From contig JBGSON010000033.1 of NCBI GenBank assembly GCA_041739085.1, positions 1-5,253 of the forward strand: a stretch of DNA of 5,253 bases. Direction: 5' to 3'. The notes under the pieces were generated by a model. That model saw only the letters and a list, made by a program, of their open reading frames with translations, ran no database searches and was not told the DNA's origin. The translations under genes and the position numbers were made by a program. Source of the DNA: JBGSON01 sp041739085. GTDB taxonomy: Bacteria; Patescibacteriota; Gracilibacteria; CAIRYL01. Below are positions 1 to 4,803 of this stretch, one piece after another (within the stretch, counting starts at the first letter, position 1; each line of letters starts with the position of its first letter).

Positions 1-2
1 TA

Positions 3-1487
3 CGAAATGAGCTCAGAAATATCCTTATAGCATGGCAGGAGGGGACAGAAATCACCATTAATGAAATCAACGATTACCTTGCCTTTAATGAACCCGATGA
101 ATATAGTGATTCACTCATTGGCTCAACTTTCTTCTCCAGAGAAAAGGGAAGAAAGTGGGAGTCCTGGTGTTCCTCCCATCACTTCGACCTCTCCATCCCG
201 AGCTTCATCCGCGCCTGGGACAGCCAGACGACGCCCGAGGAGCGGTATGAATTTTTCACAAAAACTAGAGAATGCGTCGCTCATTTCCGCGGATGGGTGG
301 AGAGGATGAAAGAAGCGGGGCTTTATGTGAGGGAGATGGAGGAGAGAGTGGGGAAGGTGGAGGGATATTTGAAAAATGTACTAAGAAGTTTCTGGGGATA
401 TTCGCACAAGATTATTGATGGAGGAAACCCATGCACAACGGAGTTTAAATTGAATATTCCCGAGGAGCATTTCACGGCGTCTGAAGACACAAGGTTGTTT
501 CTCCAGGGTATTCTAGGCACAGTTCATGGCATTGACGGTCCTGTGCGTTTGGTCGACTTATGCACAGGAAGTGCAAGAATTCCTAATGAATTATTGGGTT
601 TTGGTGAAGTCGATTCAGCATATGGTGTTGAATTATTTCCTGAAGCAGCGCATGCAACATCTGAAAAAGTAGTTCAAAACTATGCTCAATATAGAAGATT
701 TTCACAGAGGCAAAGTGACAACATGAGCATTGTCGAAGGAGATATCATGACTGGTGATTTCTCGGATTCAATGCAAGAAATATCATCAACTGAACAAACT
801 ATTGTCGTAACTGCAAATCCACCATGGGAGCCCATACCGCCAGAATTATGCGAATTCCTCAAGGCGGATATTGTCAGGAAATATATTCATGCCGTAGCTC
901 AAAAGAGAAAAAGTGAATTCATGCAATCTATGAGGGGAAATCCTGGACTCGTTCAAGTGCAAACATTTCAGGAATACTGCCAAGAAAAGCAAATCTCAGA
1001 TCAGATTCTTTCTTCAATTTTATCCGTTTCAGGTGGTGATGACGGGTTGGCTTTTGTGGAGCCTGTAATAAATTTTTCTACTCAGTTGAATGCTCAATGG
1101 ATTAGTATCAATGTGCCTTCAATAGCAAACTTTGATCATTTTGAAAGAATTCTCATCGAAAGAGGGTATGCTGTTGATAAAGCAATTGCAACTGAGACCT
1201 ATGTATATAATTTCGATGCATTGCCGTGTATAAACACACATATTCAAACTATGGATGGTAATTATTTTCATTGGGATAACGCTGGTGATATGAGATATTT
1301 GATTCTCAATGCTTGTTTGCGAAAAGAAGAGGATCCCGGTGTTATCAAAGATTCCATAGCAAGACTCAGGCGTGATTTGTCAGCATACAGAGAAAAAGCA
1401 GTTAACAAACCTCAAGGTTATGAGTGTATGGAAGCGTTCGATCTCCACCGGGATGATCTTGAGAGAATAGTAACCACCTTGCCATAA
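3..1487 (+). CDS. Class I SAM-dependent methyltransferase with PrmC/HemK-like motifs, 5' end outside the window
   Basis: The frame is open from the left edge with no stop, and the first possible start (GTG at 297) is deep inside conserved-looking sequence, so the gene begins upstream; 494 residues are visible. Residues 1-120 form an unrecognised N-terminal module, acidic and Trp/Phe-rich, ending in a charged helix that may be coiled coil (about 90-118). The Rossmann methyltransferase core follows: motif I LVDLCTGSARIP (D185, G189), an acidic strand-2 end (E210 in GVEL), GD at 246-247, catalytic-type NPPW at 272-275 and SGGDDGL at 343-349. NPP[YW] followed by GGxDGL is typical of PrmC/HemK-type enzymes, which methylate glutamine amide nitrogens, but related motifs occur in N6-adenine and small-molecule methyltransferases. 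The substrate cannot be read from the sequence. The extra N-terminal module and the roughly 145 residues after GGDDGL argue against an ordinary PrmC. Composition turns AT-rich after about 365, where the catalytic half begins. The gene is convergent with the TrmB-type regulator, 18 bp away. Confidence 0.85.
   Translation, partial: RNELRNILIAWQEGTEITINEINDYLAFNEPDEYSDSLIGSTFFSREKGRKWESWCSSHHFDLSIPSFIRAWDSQTTPEERYEFFTKTRECVAHFRGWVERMKEAGLYVREMEERVGKVEGYLKNVLRSFWGYSHKIIDGGNPCTTEFKLNIPEEHFTASEDTRLFLQGILGTVHGIDGPVRLVDLCTGSARIPNELLGFGEVDSAYGVELFPEAAHATSEKVVQNYAQYRRFSQRQSDNMSIVEGDIMTGDFSDSMQEISSTEQTIVVTANPPWEPIPPELCEFLKADIVRKYIHAVAQKRKSEFMQSMRGNPGLVQVQTFQEYCQEKQISDQILSSILSVSGGDDGLAFVEPVINFSTQLNAQWISINVPSIANFDHFERILIERGYAVDKAIATETYVYNFDALPCINTHIQTMDGNYFHWDNAGDMRYLILNACLRKEEDPGVIKDSIARLRRDLSAYREKAVNKPQGYECMEAFDLHRDDLERIVTTLP
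1352..1369 (+). repeat. Copy 1 of an 18-bp direct repeat (17/18 identical)
   Basis: TTCCATAGCAAGACTCAG lies inside the methyltransferase gene, where it is read as part of DSIARLRR. A second copy with a single mismatch (G to T at position 12) starts 140 bp further on. The spacing is not a multiple of three, so the copies are in different reading frames and protein-level selection does not explain the match. Confidence 0.75.
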
Positions 1488-1491
1488 TCAT

Positions 1492-1509
1492 TTCCATAGC
1501 AATACTCAG
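1492..1509 (+). repeat. Copy 2 of the 18-bp direct repeat, over the shared gene ends
   Basis: TTCCATAGCAATACTCAG begins 5 bp after the methyltransferase stop codon and covers the stop codon of the convergent TrmB-type gene (1506-1508). Its right part is also half of a short palindrome, ATACTCAGTAT at 1502-1512. Confidence 0.75.
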
Positions 1510-2345
1510 TATGCTTGAACGGATTTCAGTTCTTGAATTCGTTTTAATACTTTGGGATCTTGGCTAATTGCTTCATCTTGTTTTTTTGAGTCATTCCATG
1601 CTATTTCAAATAGCATAATCTGCATGGACGCAATATCATCATTTTCAATGATGTTTGAGAACAAACAATCTTTTAAATATGACATTTGAAGGATTCGAGT
1701 ATCGGAAACCAATAATTCCGAGGAGAATCTGTTTGTTTCAATGCCTTGTATCAACCTTGTTTCTCGGTTCTCATATTTATCCGCCATTTTTAGTCGAATT
1801 CCATCATCACTGAGGATGCAGATAGATTTGGAATATATCTTTTTCTCCTTTCTCAAACTTATAAATTTTCTCATTCCTTGTCGAAACTCAGTAAATTCGG
1901 CAGGAGCAGGAGATACAAAATTATAAAGAGTGCCATTATCAGGGACATTATGGATGAATTGAATATATGACTCGAGAACAGGTTTTAAGCCCTCAAAATA
2001 ATATGTTTTTGCGGAGTTCCTATGTTTTTCTTTGAGTCCATCGAGAATCGGAAGACACCGGTTCATCTCATGGAGCGTCCTCTGCGCCTCCACCACTTTC
2101 TGCGAACACCGGTCCACGAGAACATAGGGATCGAGCGCCGCGTAATACTGAATGCTGTGCCTCGTGAACGTCGTGAGGAAGGCTTTCTTGATGAGGTTGT
2201 CGATGACAGAATACGTCGTCGTCCTCTTGATCCCGCATTTCTTCGCAATCGTGCTCGCCGCCGCCTGGCCGAGAGAGAGGGTTGTGAGATAGATCTTCGT
2301 TTCGTTATCCGAGAGGCCGAGGTTTTTCAGGATTTGTCGGGGCAT
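1506..2345 (-). CDS. TrmB-family winged-helix transcriptional regulator
   Basis: Predicted cytoplasmic DNA-binding regulator of 279 residues. The N-terminus MPRQILKNLGLSDNETKIYL matches the usual opening of TrmB-family winged helices. The wHTH spans about residues 1-70, with a recognition helix in GIKRTTTYSVIDNLIKK (38-54). A coiled-coil dimerisation helix follows at about 72-108, then a C-terminal effector-type domain (about 110-279) beginning TYYFEGLKPVLESY and containing LLVSDTRILQMSYL and a terminal IIENDDIASMQIMLFEIAW, as in TrmB-type sensor domains. The frame is open back to an ATG at 2408, but that ATG lies inside the best promoter, so I place the start at 2345. No Shine-Dalgarno precedes it. 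Members of the family often sense sugars or other small molecules; this ligand is unknown. Codons for residues 1 to about 101 are GC-rich (34 of 60 bases at 2041-2100), while the effector domain is AT-rich (20-22 of 60). It is convergent with the methyltransferase, so a regulatory link between the two is not shown. Confidence 0.88.
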   Translation of the reverse strand: MPRQILKNLGLSDNETKIYLTTLSLGQAAASTIAKKCGIKRTTTYSVIDNLIKKAFLTTFTRHSIQYYAALDPYVLVDRCSQKVVEAQRTLHEMNRCLPILDGLKEKHRNSAKTYYFEGLKPVLESYIQFIHNVPDNGTLYNFVSPAPAEFTEFRQGMRKFISLRKEKKIYSKSICILSDDGIRLKMADKYENRETRLIQGIETNRFSSELLVSDTRILQMSYLKDCLFSNIIENDDIASMQIMLFEIAWNDSKKQDEAISQDPKVLKRIQELKSVQAY

Positions 2346-2388
2346 AGGGACAGGGGGATGAAAAATCTGAAAAGTGAATACGGAAGGC

Positions 2389-2417
2389 ATCATAAAAAAT
2401 ATTTCCATTCATGTCGA
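2389..2417 (-). promoter_or_regulatory. Sigma70-type promoter of the TrmB-family gene
   Basis: On the minus strand the -35 TCGACA (2417-2412) is 5/6 to consensus. It is followed by a 17-bp spacer and a -10 TATGAT (2394-2389), also 5/6. Transcription would start near 2382, giving a leader of about 37 nt before the ATG at 2345. The in-frame ATGs at 2408 and 2393 lie within the promoter and would not be transcribed, which supports the shorter start. Confidence 0.6.
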
Positions 2418-2460
2418 GGGAGTTCGTCAGGATGGGGGTGCTTTCTTTAGAGTTTAGAAA

Positions 2461-2509
2461 GAAGTAGGAATGAGGAATTGGGAATTGAGAATTAGGGATT
2501 CTGAATATT
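2461..2509. repeat. Seven degenerate 7-bp tandem units
   Basis: Read in steps of seven from 2461 the units are GAAGTAG, GAATGAG, GAATTGG, GAATTGA, GAATTAG, GGATTCT, GAATATT. The first five keep GAA at the start, and the middle three share GAATT. Heptamer runs of this GGGAATT type are known as intergenic short tandem repeats in some bacteria, notably cyanobacteria. The array sits 44-92 bp upstream of the TrmB-gene -35 element. Confidence 0.6.
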
Positions 2510-2550
2510 TTCCGTCTCAAATTACACGAGAGTTTATGGGGGAAATATTG

Positions 2551-2571
2551 TGTTGACGATGAGTGTCGACA
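2551..2571. promoter_or_regulatory. Imperfect inverted repeat, possible operator
   Basis: TGTTGAC (2551-2557) and GTCGACA (2565-2571) form arms matching at 6 of 7 positions around a 7-bp centre. Arms and spacing are of the size expected for a dimeric winged-helix regulator, but no bound protein is known and a chance match is possible. Confidence 0.25.
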
Positions 2572-2679
2572 GGAATGAATTGTTCAGAGATGAGTTCTGA
2601 AGCACTTCGCAGAAGTTCGGGAGAAGGAGGCAATATTCAATCTCTGTACAAGAAGAATAGGATTGAGTCAGAAATTCGT

Positions 2680-2708
2680 CAGACAACAGATTTTTCCAAT
2701 TTTACTAT
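2680..2708 (+). promoter_or_regulatory. Weak candidate promoter just ahead of the 65-residue ORF
   Basis: CAGACA (2680-2685, 4/6), a 17-bp spacer and TACTAT (2703-2708, 4/6) would start transcription at about 2715, only a few bases before the ATG at 2718. That would give a nearly leaderless mRNA, consistent with the absence of a Shine-Dalgarno. Both hexamers are poor, so this is tentative. Confidence 0.25.
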
Positions 2709-2717
2709 GAACAACCT

Positions 2718-2915
2718 ATGGGGAAATTCGATTCGGGCTATCAAGTGGAGATATATGATCTCGGAACGGGGAAACTTGAGTTTTCGGTACAAGTATTCGC
2801 TGAGGACGAGGGCGGCCTCGACGAGGCCCGAAAAGAGAGGTGCTTCTGGGAGCGGAAATGCTCTGTCCACTGGGGCGTGCGGATCCGGAAACTCTCGAAC
2901 GGGATGATCATGTGA
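2718..2915 (+). CDS. Small hypothetical protein, 65 residues
   Basis: I do not recognise a family. The ORF runs from ATG at 2718 to TGA at 2913-2915. The protein is a soluble-looking mix of alternating hydrophobic/polar strands (GYQVEIYDLGTGKLEFSVQV, residues 7-26), an acidic turn AEDEGGLDEARKE (28-40) that may be helical, a segment with two Cys and two Trp, and a basic strand WGVRIRKLSNG. Its composition rises to backbone-like G+C from about 2760, and the pattern V-IYD--TGKLEFSV-V-AEDE resembles small beta-beta-alpha proteins, which is why I keep it. Against it are its shortness, the lack of a ribosome-binding site and a longer open frame on the opposite strand. The frame is open upstream to 2667 without another ATG. 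It is convergent with holA, leaving 26 bp between the stops and no clear terminator. Confidence 0.45.
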   Translation: MGKFDSGYQVEIYDLGTGKLEFSVQVFAEDEGGLDEARKERCFWERKCSVHWGVRIRKLSNGMIM

Positions 2916-2941
2916 TTTGCTCATCCGCCAAAGCGAGCTCT

Positions 2942-4066
2942 CTACGACTTCTCCTCCGGACAGGAAGTTTTTTCTTTTCGAAAAAAATCCTGGATCCATC
3001 GTTCCAGAGCGAATATGAGATGGTCCTCGTGCCCGGATGAGACTGGGATGAGGCCGGTCTTTGTCCCTTCATCGATCGCGACGAGCTTCCTCTGCATCGC
3101 CTTGAGATGAGTCATGGAAAAAGCAGAGGCTGTTTTTTTTGTTTTACTGAAGGCAAACGGATGCATACCGATATCTTCCGCTGTTTTCTTTCTGTCGATG
3201 GCGAATCGGGTGAGGACAAGATTCCTCATGACCGATCCGAAATCGCGGTAGATCATTCCCTGAGCGGTTTCTCCGCTATCGAGGAGCTCATGAAATACTT
3301 TCATGACTTCCCGGCAGTTTCGGGTTGCGAACGCGTCTGAGAACGCGTACTGAATGGATTCGTAGCTCGGATCCGAGACCTTTTCGATATCGTTCTCGGA
3401 TATGGGCTTCGCGGAATCCGTAAAGGCGACGAGTTTCTCGACCTCGTGTTCGAGCTTCCAGAGATTCGTTCCGCACCGATTCCAGAGGAATTCTGCGGCG
3501 GCGGGGAGGATCTTCGCGTCTTTCATCTTCACGCGTTCAATGACCCACTGGGTGAGATCGCCGCGTCCAAGAGGCATGAACTTCTTTGAATGTTCCTTTG
3601 AGATGATGGGAGCCAGCGCCTTTGAAAGGGTACCATCCGCCTTGATCTCCGCGGGGCATACGCAGATGACGACCACTTCCTCCGGTGTATTTTTGAGGAG
3701 ATCGAGGATGAGCTCCTCGTTCAATTTTTCTTTATTCTTTTTCTCGGGTTCTTTTTCTTCCGAGTCGGCTTTCTTCTTTTTCCCGGTCGCTTCATACGGG
3801 AATGGGTCGAGGACGATGATCCGTTTTCCCACGCAGAAGAAGGGGAGGGAAAAGAGTTCGGATTTCAGCACGTTGAACTCGGTCTCTCTCGGATCGATCC
3901 GCGAAACGTTCTCTTCGCCGTATTTTCCTTCCGCGAGACGGATGTAATTCCGGACGAAATCCCGGAGCTGAAACGTCTCCGGACCAGAAAACATGAGGAC
4001 GAGTCCCTTGCCGCCGGTCGGTTCCTTTTTTCCCACGGGACTATTCTTCCATATTTTGACTCCCAC
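2942..4066 (-). CDS. holA: DNA polymerase III subunit delta
   Basis: Delta is the clamp-loader subunit that opens the beta sliding clamp during replication. With the start used here it has 374 residues, slightly longer than the usual 330-350. The N-terminus shows the family's first strand and turn (LVLMFSGPETFQLRDF, residues 22-37; most members read like FLYGPDxF). The collar-proximal signature NLWKLEHEVEKL is at 201-212, HPFAF followed by basic residues is near 302, and DEGTKTGL near 332-339 is the conserved D-x-x-x-KTG of the C-terminal helical domain. No Walker A is present, as expected for delta. An insertion rich in Lys and Glu (about 95-118) accounts for the extra length and is probably a surface loop. 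Start choice: the frame opens at a TTG (4081) overlapping the upstream stop, but GTG at 4066 has AGAAGGA five bases ahead. GTG at 4036 is a further option. The gene follows the membrane-protein gene closely, probably in one operon. Confidence 0.92.
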   Translation of the reverse strand: MGVKIWKNSPVGKKEPTGGKGLVLMFSGPETFQLRDFVRNYIRLAEGKYGEENVSRIDPRETEFNVLKSELFSLPFFCVGKRIIVLDPFPYEATGKKKKADSEEKEPEKKNKEKLNEELILDLLKNTPEEVVVICVCPAEIKADGTLSKALAPIISKEHSKKFMPLGRGDLTQWVIERVKMKDAKILPAAAEFLWNRCGTNLWKLEHEVEKLVAFTDSAKPISENDIEKVSDPSYESIQYAFSDAFATRNCREVMKVFHELLDSGETAQGMIYRDFGSVMRNLVLTRFAIDRKKTAEDIGMHPFAFSKTKKTASAFSMTHLKAMQRKLVAIDEGTKTGLIPVSSGHEDHLIFALERWIQDFFRKEKTSCPEEKS

Positions 4067-4078
4067 GGAAATCCTTCT
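4067..4078 (-). promoter_or_regulatory. Shine-Dalgarno deciding the holA start
   Basis: On the minus strand AGAAGGA is followed by TTTCC and then GTG at 4066. It overlaps the stop region of the upstream membrane-protein gene, so translation of the two could be coupled. It favours GTG at 4066 over the TTG at 4081. Confidence 0.55.
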
Positions 4079-4647
4079 CAATCATATTCGTATTTTTTGG
4101 CGTTTCTCCGGACAAAGAGGAGGATCACGGCGAGGAAGAGGAAGATGAGCGCCCCGTACGGACCATAGATCCGGAATGCCTCGATCGTCGAAGGTTCAAA
4201 GAAATTCTGGCGGAGGACGATCTTTAACTGGATGAGAACAATGACGCTTACCGTAGCCCCGGCGACTGCTGTCCAGAAGCAGATGTTCTTCGCAACGATT
4301 CCCGGAGTGTTCCGGTTCATCCCCGCGAGCGCGAGGAGGAAGGAATACGTGAGGAGGATCGCAAGGAAAACAAAGAACATCCTTTCGGCCGTTTCAAAAT
4401 ACTCTTCCGGCCCGCCGATACCGATAAATGCTCCCTGCATAAGAGAAGCGCCTTTGCCCTTTCCATACCCTGCGGGATGAAGCATTTCGGTTTCTCCTGA
4501 TGACGTGCCGGTCGAAACCCCGCTTTCCATCGATATCTCAATGATCGTCCCATCTTCTTCTCCTGACACCTCAGCATGCGTCGAATCGCTCCCAAAGAGA
4601 ATGATCACGGCTATGCCGAAGAAGAGGAGAGACGCCCATGATTTCAT
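4078..4647 (-). CDS. Signal-peptide-bearing membrane protein with three transmembrane helices
   Basis: No family is recognised. With the start at 4647 it has 189 residues. MKSWASLLFFGIAVIILFG followed by SDSTHA and EV looks like a signal peptide with cleavage after residue 25. A Ser/Thr/Gly/Glu-rich extracytoplasmic stretch follows (about 26-80). Three hydrophobic helices come next: MFFVFLAILLTYSFLLALAG (90-109), a segment starting near NICFWTAVAG (about 121-141) and GALIFLFLAVILLFVRR (about 165-181). The protein ends in a short basic tail, RNAKKYEYD. The frame is open to an ATG at 4707, but the ATGs at 4707 and 4701 lie between the promoter hexamers, so they cannot be on that transcript. ATG at 4662 is the alternative start; neither candidate has a Shine-Dalgarno. 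It is immediately upstream of holA and apparently co-transcribed, though a functional link is not implied. It is divergent from another membrane-protein gene. Confidence 0.75.
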   Translation of the reverse strand: MKSWASLLFFGIAVIILFGSDSTHAEVSGEEDGTIIEISMESGVSTGTSSGETEMLHPAGYGKGKGASLMQGAFIGIGGPEEYFETAERMFFVFLAILLTYSFLLALAGMNRNTPGIVAKNICFWTAVAGATVSVIVLIQLKIVLRQNFFEPSTIEAFRIYGPYGALIFLFLAVILLFVRRNAKKYEYD

Positions 4648-4686
4648 TCTGGTGACGAGCATTGGTATGCGTATTCTTTTCGATTC

Positions 4687-4715
4687 ATTATATAATATCA
4701 TGCTCATTTTTGCAA
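4687..4715 (-). promoter_or_regulatory. Sigma70-type promoter for the membrane protein-holA operon
   Basis: On the minus strand the -35 TTGCAA (4715-4710, 4/6) is followed by a 17-bp spacer and a perfect -10 TATAAT (4692-4687). Transcription would start near 4680, leaving about 32 nt to the ATG at 4647 or 17 nt to the ATG at 4662. Confidence 0.65.
4691..4696 (+). promoter_or_regulatory. Plus-strand -10 element of the divergent promoter
   Basis: TATAAT reads perfectly on the plus strand as well, because 4687-4696 (ATTATATAAT) is a 10-bp palindrome. A start near 4703 would precede the mini-ORF at 4747 and the membrane protein at 4804. The best-spaced -35 (TGCGTA, 4668-4673) matches only 2/6, so the plus direction may be weak or activator-dependent. 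Confidence 0.45.
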
Positions 4716-4729
4716 TCTATTCGGGAGAA

Positions 4730-4736
4730 AAGGAGG
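4730..4736 (+). promoter_or_regulatory. Strong Shine-Dalgarno AAGGAGG
   Basis: This is the only near-perfect anti-16S match in front of a start codon in the window. It lies 10 bases before the ATG at 4747, which opens only a 13-codon frame, and 67 bases before the ATG of the main membrane-protein ORF. Confidence 0.55.
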
Positions 4737-4741
4737 GGGGC

Positions 4742-4753
4742 AATTCATGAATT
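4742..4753. promoter_or_regulatory. Perfect 12-bp palindrome over the mini-ORF start codon
   Basis: AATTCATGAATT is fully self-complementary and centred on the ATG at 4747. A second perfect palindrome, CCGTACGG, follows at 4756-4763. Either could be an operator, or a base-paired element in the mRNA that hides the start codon. No function is demonstrated. Confidence 0.35.
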
Positions 4754-4788
4754 CCCCGTACGGAAGGAGTTCATCATCATTTCATTAG
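4747..4788 (+). CDS. Possible 13-codon leader ORF ahead of the membrane-protein gene
   Basis: ATG at 4747 sits behind AAGGAGG and encodes MNSPYGRSSSSFH, then TAG at 4786-4788. The next start, ATG 4804, is only 15 bases further and in the same frame. The peptide is Ser-rich and has no recognisable function. It could be a translated leader that feeds ribosomes to the downstream start by reinitiation, the 5' end of a gene interrupted by an amber codon, or a chance frame. Confidence 0.35.
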   Translation: MNSPYGRSSSSFH

Positions 4789-4803
4789 TCATTCCCGGAA
4801 AAA

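Larger units (their letters stand above)
2346..2717. other. Intergenic region between the TrmB-type gene and the small + strand ORF
   Basis: About 370 bp with no convincing gene on either strand. It holds the TrmB-gene promoter (2389-2417), a 6-bp hairpin CTTTCT/AGAAAG with a 9-nt loop (2441-2461), a degenerate heptamer repeat run (2461-2509), an imperfect inverted repeat (2551-2571) and an orphan AGGAGG (2626-2631) without an ATG or GTG at usable spacing. A + strand frame is open through 2563-2907, but its product is low-complexity Ser/Gly/Arg sequence and shows no family features. Confidence 0.6.

Noticed and set aside
297..1487. Methyltransferase gene starting at GTG 297
   Set aside because: The same frame is open without a stop to the left edge and reads as plausible protein, so GTG 297 is only the first start-like codon in view and the gene is truncated by the window.
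1499..1514. Hairpin at the shared ends of the convergent genes as a terminator
   Set aside because: ATACTCAGTAT has a one-base centre, too tight for a stable RNA loop, and is AT-rich with no U-tract after it on either strand.
2022..2450. 142-codon open frame on the + strand over the TrmB-type gene
   Set aside because: It is antisense to the GC-rich wHTH region and encodes Arg/Glu-rich filler, typical of a shadow frame.
2360..2696. 10-mer CAGATTTTTC upstream of both the TrmB-type gene (minus strand, 2369-2360) and the small ORF (plus strand, 2687-2696)
   Set aside because: A shared regulatory element is tempting, but 10-base matches are expected several times by chance in a window this size, and the distances to the two start codons differ.
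2916..2941. Bidirectional terminator between the small ORF and holA
   Set aside because: Only 4-5 bp GC stems (GCTC/GAGC) can be found and no T-run follows on either strand.
2679..2999. 106-codon open frame on the - strand
   Set aside because: It starts inside the 3' end of holA in another frame, and its product looks like the antisense of the small + strand ORF. It has no ribosome-binding site or motif.
3402..3947. 181-codon open frame on the + strand
   Set aside because: It lies wholly antisense to the well-supported holA and encodes Ser/Phe/Arg-rich sequence with no family features.
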